Below, piece after piece: positions 9,548-13,565 of a stretch of DNA of 13,565 bases. Each line of letters starts with the position of its first letter. The first letter of the stretch is position 1. The stretch covers positions 92,117 through 105,681 of the forward strand of contig NW_003147279.1 of assembly GCF_000003605.2 (NCBI RefSeq), in the 5' to 3' direction. The position numbers and the translations under genes were made by a program. Source of the DNA: Saccoglossus kowalevskii. Lineage: Eukaryota > Hemichordata > Enteropneusta > Harrimaniidae. The notes beneath the pieces are model-generated. The model had not been told where the DNA came from, ran no database searches, and was given only the letters and a program-made list of their open reading frames with translations.

Positions 9548-9586
9548 TAAGTCCCTGTTTTTGGACTGCGTCTGAACGGGGACTAA
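9548..9586 (+). other. 3' terminal hairpin of the element
   Basis: The arms TAAGTCCCTGTT (9548-9559) and AACGGGGACTAA (9575-9586) pair at 11 of 12 positions, counting one G-T wobble, around a 15-nt loop. The outer part also matches, in inverted orientation, the AGTCCCC near the left end of the element. A short hairpin at the 3' terminus is characteristic of Helitron/Helentron-type elements. Confidence 0.75.
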
Positions 9587-9815
9587 AAAAGATATCATAA
9601 ATTCAAATAGTAACTTTGTGCCCACACTCAAGCTGAGTAGAATGAGCTATGTATGAGAAGTGTTATCCTAAATTTGTAGGAGAAGATACATTTGGCACTA
9701 AGCTATCAAAAAAAAAAAAAAAAACAGTTTTTTTTCAGATTTCACCTAATAACTAGTGTCGCCTGCCAAGTTTAAGGGAAATGGGCCAAGCCAAAAGATG
9801 ACAGAAGAATTAATA
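9587..9815 (+). repeat. 278-bp family repeat, continuation of copy ii and copy iii
   Basis: After the insertion the host repeat resumes with CATAAATTCAAATAGTA and CCCACACTCAAGCTGAGTA. It continues through ATACATTTGGCACTAAG, an A-run, TTTTTTTTCAGATTT, ATAACTAGTGTCGCCTGCCAAGTTTAA and GGGCCAAGCCAAAAGATGACAGAAG. The GCTGTTGCCATGG segment of the other copies is missing, replaced by the A-run. The order matches copies i and ii in the same orientation. Confidence 0.75.
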
Positions 9816-9948
9816 CGTGAAAACACTGGAAATCAGACACACAAAATTAATTGATTTTAAGGACAAACCTAGCGGAGCGGATAGTGAACAAAAATGTTCG
9901 TAAATATTACTGACCGCAAAAGACGCTCATCGCGAAGTGGCTTGTACT
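9816..9948. other. Spacer between repeats
   Basis: A short non-coding segment with a few CpGs (GCGGAGCGGATAG, CTCATCGCGAAG) separates the 278-bp family from repeat copy B. No feature was recognised. Confidence 0.4.
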
Positions 9949-10382
9949 CTATATAAAATATCTTTTTGAAATTTAGTTTCTCAACCTCTTGGCTGTTACC
10001 GCAGATGTTTCATCACCAAAATGATTTGCATCATGAATATTTGCTTCCAGGCATCTCTGATAGATAAATAAATATATCTGACTACTGGACTGAATTCATG
10101 TTCTTATAAAAAAAAACATGTAAGTTTGTGCGAAAATCAGTCGTTTTTGGCTGCTGCATTGTAATTTTCGTTTGCTTGGAAATGCAATAAGACAAGGACA
10201 TGAGATGTACGAATCGATCGGCTTCTTTTGTTATAAGTTTATTGTATGCATAGAAACACGAAACATTGGTTTCTGCTGAATATTGAAAATGTTTATTTGA
10301 ATGACATCTGAAAAAGGAATTCTTCATAATGAACAATCCAAGGTTTAGTATTTCTTTGATTGTAGCAGTTTTACGCCCTGTG
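9949..10382 (+). repeat. Dispersed repeat copy B (CpG-decayed partner of copy A)
   Basis: This is collinear with copy A (5835-6350) in the same orientation, from CTATATAAAATATC through CTACTGGACTGAATTC, TGCGAAAATCAGTCG and TAGAAACACGAAAC to CTTTGATTGTAGCAGTTTTACGCC. It lacks the roughly 80-bp TATA-containing segment of copy A. Several CpGs of copy A correspond to CpA or TpG here, for example GGGCGTCT versus AGGCATCT and GCTCGGAAACG versus GCTTGGAAATG. A 102-codon minus-strand ORF covers it but resembles the copy A ORF only weakly and is not accepted as a gene. Confidence 0.85.
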
Positions 10383-10612
10383 ACAATCAAAATTTAAAAT
10401 TAACCATCATTAAATGTGTATAGCACATTATTAGGCGTGGACATGAGCAAAAAATAGTTTTGCGTTTGTCGAAATTCATACAAAATTTTGATGTCGCTAT
10501 GATGCTATGACCTTCGTCTGTTTTTACGTTCGATTCCACGCATAATGTTGGATTATGCAGTAAACGAAAAATGGTCTATTTGTGTGATGTAGTACAGGTT
10601 ATAAAATATGAA
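10383..10612. other. Non-coding sequence, nothing recognised
   Basis: No ORF, repeat or splice-bounded exon could be supported in this stretch. Confidence 0.4.
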
Positions 10613-10667
10613 TATGAGGTTATTACGAGGATACTGTAAAGTATGCACGAAGACAGTACAGCGATGC
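10613..10667 (+). repeat. Inverted-repeat family, left single arm
   Basis: The arm reads GAGGTTATTACGAGGATAC, then GTAAAGTATGCACGAAGAC and AGTACAGCGATGC. Its reverse complement aligns along its full length with 12257-12309 (GCATTCCTGTACTGCC, GTGCATACTTTGCGGTATTC, ATAACCTTA). The two sites therefore carry the same short repeat in opposite orientation, about 1.6 kb apart. Confidence 0.7.
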
Positions 10668-10915
10668 GCAGCATCATTCAACCCTATTTCCACCCAGGGA
10701 TACATCATGGGAATGTCAAAATCCAAAACGTTTAGAATTGATTTAGCGAACTTCTTTGTGTGGAGTCTAGTCAACCCTGGGAGCAGCCATGTTTGTTTTT
10801 AATATTATCCATATTTGGAATTTGCGTTTCCTAATATGGTAGAATAAAAATACCCAGTGCAGATTAGTATATGTATACTCAAGGGGTGGTGGGGGAATTC
10901 CAAAGTCAATCACTC

Positions 10916-10936
10916 AAAAAAAAAAAAAAAAAAAAA
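10916..10936 (+). repeat. Poly(A) tract of 21 A flanked by GGGAATT/AATTCCC arms
   Basis: A run of 21 A follows CAATCACTC. GGGAATT (10893-10899) and AATTCCC (10935-10941) are inverted around it. It could be the tail of a retroposed sequence, but no target-site duplication or SINE body was recognised, so it is reported only as a simple repeat. Confidence 0.6.
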
Positions 10937-10941
10937 TTCCC

Positions 10942-11732
10942 TTGATAGTTTCTGATCGCGGAAATCGCTTTTCGGGAAAAATCTGATCTGTGAATAATAA
11001 ATTATTTATGTCCACAATACATGTACATGCATACAGTTATTCAATTATTCATTACCTTCTACCATGCCTGTAATCAAGATGATGTCAACATGTTTTCACT
11101 ACACTGATTAGTATAGTTTTAATCATGTTAAACAGAATTACCCGGTACCAGTTAGAGTTCTCTTCCATGTAACCTCAAAAAAAACTCACTAGACTAGTGT
11201 TTTTCCTGGACTTAATTGAGCAGTGTTATCGCTTTATGGTATACTAGTACATGTATGTCTCAGATTGCCGCCATTACTTGAGTTTTACACCTGGCTGGCT
11301 GTGGCTGTATAGTTGTATACTCATTCTGAAACCTGAATCCAAACAGATCAGATACTAAAACATATACAGCGCCCAGCATAATGCACTGCAAAGAGCCAGG
11401 TATAATGATCAACAAAGTTGGTTTAATTTAATTGCACGTAAGGTACAAAGCACTTTCCTGAAACCAGTGAACACTTTTCAAAGCTTTGTACATTTCACTA
11501 CCTTGATAGCAGTGTAGATTTACACGTATTTTATGCAGTAAGAAATTGAGTTATTTCTTGCACTGATTGTATTGCTAATGGTCTGTTCAAACTGTTGTTG
11601 TGGATGAGAGTCATTGTCAGGTGGTATTACTGTGTGGGGTGAAGCTGCCTACTTCAGTGTTTGTAGTGAATTTCAAGATGTCTGCAAAAAACGGTGCAGA
11701 CATTATGTATCTGACAAATCAATTATTTATTT
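10942..11732. other. Putative intron sequence, nothing recognised
   Basis: AT-rich DNA without supported exons. It ends in the branch point and polypyrimidine region of the exon at 11762. ATG-rich short ORFs are at chance level. Confidence 0.4.
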
Positions 11733-11764
11733 CTTAATTTCTTTCTCATTTCTGTTTTCAGCAG
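11733..11764 (+). other. 3' splice site with NAGNAG tandem acceptor
   Basis: A pyrimidine-rich tract (TTTCTTTCTCATTTCTG, then TTTTCAG) precedes CAGCAG, so splicing can end at 11761 or 11764. A TTCTTAATTT sequence about 25 bases upstream fits a branch point. Because the downstream bases are 5' UTR in my model, the 3-nt choice would not change the protein. Confidence 0.6.
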
Positions 11765-11829
11765 AACGTGACAAAACAGAGTGAAGTAGAAGGTTACCTC
11801 ATTCCACAGGCATTGTGGTGAGATGCATG
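11762..11829 (+). other. 5' UTR part of the exon
   Basis: These 68 bases precede the chosen start within the same exon. The frame of the start codon is closed by TGA at 11782-11784, so this part is untranslated unless the exon reads in another frame. An out-of-frame ATG at 11823 (context GAGATGC) opens a 33-codon frame overlapping the start and could lower translation through leaky scanning. It does so only if the intron is retained or the donor is not used, because that frame runs through the donor. Confidence 0.4.
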
Positions 11830-11899
11830 ATGGGATGTTCACCCAGCAAGTCAGTCTCAGATCCACAGTTATCAGACAAAGAAAGGAACACAGACACAG
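11830..11899 (+). CDS. First coding exon, MGCSPSK N-terminus (lipid-anchored type), gene truncated by window edge
   Basis: This is the only segment with converging evidence for a protein-coding exon. The exon runs from 11762 (acceptor AG at 11760-11761) to 11899 (donor CACAG|GTACGT). The chosen ATG has A at -3 and G at +4; an ATG one codon upstream (11827) is in weaker context, and an in-frame TGA at 11782 blocks extension. The peptide opens MGCSPSKS, continues SDPQLSDKERN and ends TDT plus a split glycine codon (phase 1). A Met-Gly-Cys start followed by Ser and a Lys is the classic substrate for N-myristoylation at Gly2 and palmitoylation at Cys3, predicting attachment to the inner face of the plasma membrane. 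Several families start this way; from memory, cAMP phosphodiesterase PDE8 has an MGCAPS-type start, but 23 residues cannot identify the gene. An out-of-frame ATG at 11823 precedes the start. No later exon is in the window. Confidence 0.5.
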
Positions 11900-12211
11900 G
11901 TACGTGTCTTCAGCCACATCGTGAGTATTTACAGTTTTATGATTAAATGTCATCATATCACATCCTTTTTATCACATAACATATAATTATGTAGAAATCA
12001 GTAGAATGGAAAAAACATAATCTGTTTGCCCAAAAATATAGCATATTTTCACAAAATTAGCACAGGGTTGTTGAAAGCCCCTCCCAAAAAAATTAAATAG
12101 AAATAGAAAAAACAGAAATTCTACAGACCATTTCTGTTAGCGATCTAAACCAACATTAAAATTAAATTCAGAAACAATCACTACTTTGAAACATATTGAA
12201 ATATTCATCGC
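11900..12211. other. Putative intron downstream of the coding exon
   Basis: It begins with the donor GTACGT. The rest is AT-rich with no exon-like segment. Confidence 0.4.
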
Positions 12212-12309
12212 AAGATATGCATGAAGGCAGTACAGCAATCATACCAGTCAATTGATGCATTCCTGTACTGCCTGAGTGCATACTTTGCGGTATTCTCATG
12301 ATAACCTTA
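12212..12309 (+). repeat. Short foldback (MITE-like) inverted repeat
   Basis: The arms ATATGCATGAAGGCAGTACAG (within 12215-12236) and CTGTACTGCCTGAGTGCATA (within 12262-12282) are inverted around a short loop containing AGTCAATTGATG. The paired region spans about 28 bp per arm (12212-12239 with 12259-12286), with a few mismatches. The right arm and its extension to 12309 match the reverse complement of 10613-10667. This is compatible with a small foldback or MITE-type element; no terminal target-site duplication is obvious. Confidence 0.65.
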
Positions 12310-13565
12310 TTATTATACATCTTTTTTTTGCTTGTATTAATAATTTAATGAGAGATAAAAACCACGAAAATGTTTTGTGCTATGCAAATTGTCATATTCA
12401 GTAATGTGGTTTCTATTTCCATCATGCGATATAAAGTTCCTCGACCACTGTAAACAAAGGAAAGTGTTCTAATGTGGCATTCAATTCTTGAACACGTAAA
12501 AGTATATAATTTATTTACCTTGAATAAAGACAAATTGAATGTTCAAATGAGTGCAAATATGTTTTGATATAGTTACATTGTATCTGTTTCTATTTTGCTA
12601 GCGTTATTTATGACCAAATAAATTATCTGAACTTTGCATATGTCTTTGAGTTTATGGTCTTTGTGTAGAATAGGTGTGCTCAAGAGTGTGGTTCTAGTGA
12701 TAAAAATAACACGTAACAAATATTTCCTTCATGAATTAACCCCTGATTAAGTTTAATGATGTCAAAAAAACAAAACTCAGATTGTCTAAACATAAACAAA
12801 ATTTTCCAAAAACAAGTTCAATTGAGCAACTTTAACATAGAACACAGAAATTTTAATGGTCCCTTATGACAAACTCACCATCATGTGCATGCATTTCGAA
12901 TAACTTTTTAATAAACTGTAAATTATTTGTCTTATCAGGTCAGTTGTTGTGTACAGTATAGAAATAAAATAAAGAATATTGTTGTCAATACACAGTGCAT
13001 TATTCCTCCCAAAACCCTAACCCTAATTTGTGAATAAGAAATTAACAAAACACAGTAATTACATAACCTTATTACATGCATAATGTTCGTATCTCCATTG
13101 TGCGACAGAATACAGGACAGTTTGAAAATGCAAATAGTAGCTGATGTGACAACTTCCAAACGTGTTTTCATTGTTTATATTAGCAAGGTAGTCTCCTAAA
13201 AAAAATCTGTTGCTATTTAAAGAATTCTAGTGAATTTGAATAAATATCAGAATATTAGAGCAGAATGATCACACCGCATATATGCAAAGAGCATGTTAAA
13301 ATACACCATTCATGGTGTCAACGAAATTACTACCGGTAGGTGCTATTATATATTGACGTAAACAGACACTTACACAGTAGGATTCATCTATGGGCTAGGA
13401 TTGTGACAAAACTAAACTGGTAATCTCTGGTGTCTATTGACGTCAACCATTGAGAAAATATGGTGGGATTATGTTACTTGTTCTATTAGTAGCATGGAAC
13501 TTAAGGAAGTTGTAAAGGGTTGTGTATATAGTAAAAATAAACCTTAATATGGTATGCAATAAAAT
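12310..13565. other. AT-rich non-coding sequence, right flank
   Basis: No supported exon, RNA gene or complex repeat. A short AACCCTAACCCTAA at 13013-13026 resembles two telomeric repeats but is too short to interpret. If the exon at 11762 is real, this is probably its second intron. Confidence 0.5.

Larger units (their letters stand above)
8271..9586 (+). mobile_element. Pearl/HINE-like non-autonomous transposable element
   Basis: The element breaks into a 278-bp-type repeat: the host sequence ...GTAATGAA stops at 8270 and its continuation (AAGATATCATAAATTC, compare AATAGACATAAAAC in copy i) resumes after 9586. Near the left end is AGTCCCCATT (8288-8297). The right end carries an inverted match, AACGGGGACT (9575-9584), which also forms the 3' arm of a terminal hairpin. 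Between them are diverged tandem core repeats and then an ACGC/ACGG-type microsatellite. Subterminal inverted repeat, core repeats, tetranucleotide-like tail and 3' hairpin together define the pearl elements of bivalves and other Helentron-associated elements. No protein is encoded, so mobilisation would have depended on a Helentron Rep/helicase elsewhere. A 12-bp palindrome, GCCATGCATGGC, lies at 8274-8285. Family assignment is by architecture, not by sequence search. Confidence 0.7.

Noticed and set aside
8271-9586. Simple cut-and-paste MITE
   Set aside because: The inverted match is subterminal and short, no clear target-site duplication is visible, and core repeats with a 3' hairpin fit the pearl/HINE type better.
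9131-9631. 166-codon minus-strand ORF
   Set aside because: It runs across the core repeats, the ACGC-type microsatellite and the terminal hairpin of the mobile element. The protein is low complexity, with no recognisable domain.
6112-10390. Minus-strand ORFs in both repeat copies A and B (74 and 102 codons) as a shared gene remnant
   Set aside because: They lie at matching places, but their translations agree only weakly and the DNA alignment contains frame-changing gaps. No domain recognised.
10553-10802. Overlapping ORFs on both strands (73 and 64 codons)
   Set aside because: They overlap the inverted-repeat arm, with no domain or splice support; the ATGGCTGCTCCC start on minus closes after seven codons.
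10893-10941. SINE or processed retrocopy tail at the 21-A tract
   Set aside because: No RNA polymerase III A/B boxes, no body and no target-site duplication could be seen.
11723-11956. 77-codon minus-strand ORF
   Set aside because: Shadow of the + strand exon and its polypyrimidine tract.
13013-13026. Interstitial telomeric repeat (AACCCTAACCCTAA)
   Set aside because: Only about two units, which can occur by chance; no sign of a fusion or chromosome end.

Overview
The window looks like AT-rich, intron/intergenic DNA from an animal nuclear genome, most likely a marine invertebrate and plausibly a mollusc. It has no dense ORFs, no operon structure and no recognisable full-length coding gene. 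CpG is generally scarce but concentrated in a few islands, and there are consensus GT/AG splice signals. A 1.3-kb non-autonomous element has the architecture of the 'pearl'/HINE (Helentron-associated) elements described from bivalves: tandem core repeats, an ACGC/ACGG-type microsatellite and a 3' terminal hairpin. The organism call is inference; nothing in the sequence fixes a species.

Layout. 1-642: unremarkable AT-rich DNA. 643-3212: a 2.57-kb minisatellite of about 120 copies of a 21-bp monomer, disordered in its first 1.1 kb and then organised into 63-bp trimers and larger repeated cassettes. 3213-5834: AT-rich sequence with no supported gene and one 36-bp tandem duplication. 5835-6350: a repeat (copy A) whose diverged partner (copy B) lies at 9949-10382. 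Copy A sits in the most CpG-rich part of the window (about 5890-6610), which also carries a TATA-like box, a CRE-like site and, at 6706, a strong splice donor. I read this as a possible promoter and untranslated first exon. 7340-9815: copies of a roughly 278-bp repeat, interrupted at 8271-9586 by the pearl/HINE-like element. 10613-10667 and 12212-12309: related short inverted-repeat sequences.

The only segment I support as protein-coding is a short exon at 11762-11899. It has a polypyrimidine tract with a NAGNAG acceptor, an in-frame stop upstream of the start, an ATG in good context opening MGCSPSKS (a dual myristoylation/palmitoylation type N-terminus), and a consensus donor (AG|GTACGT). 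The rest of the gene would lie beyond the right end. The CpG-rich region and this exon can be joined into one + strand model with a roughly 5-kb first intron that houses the repeats, but the link is hypothetical. Everything else is repeats or featureless non-coding sequence.
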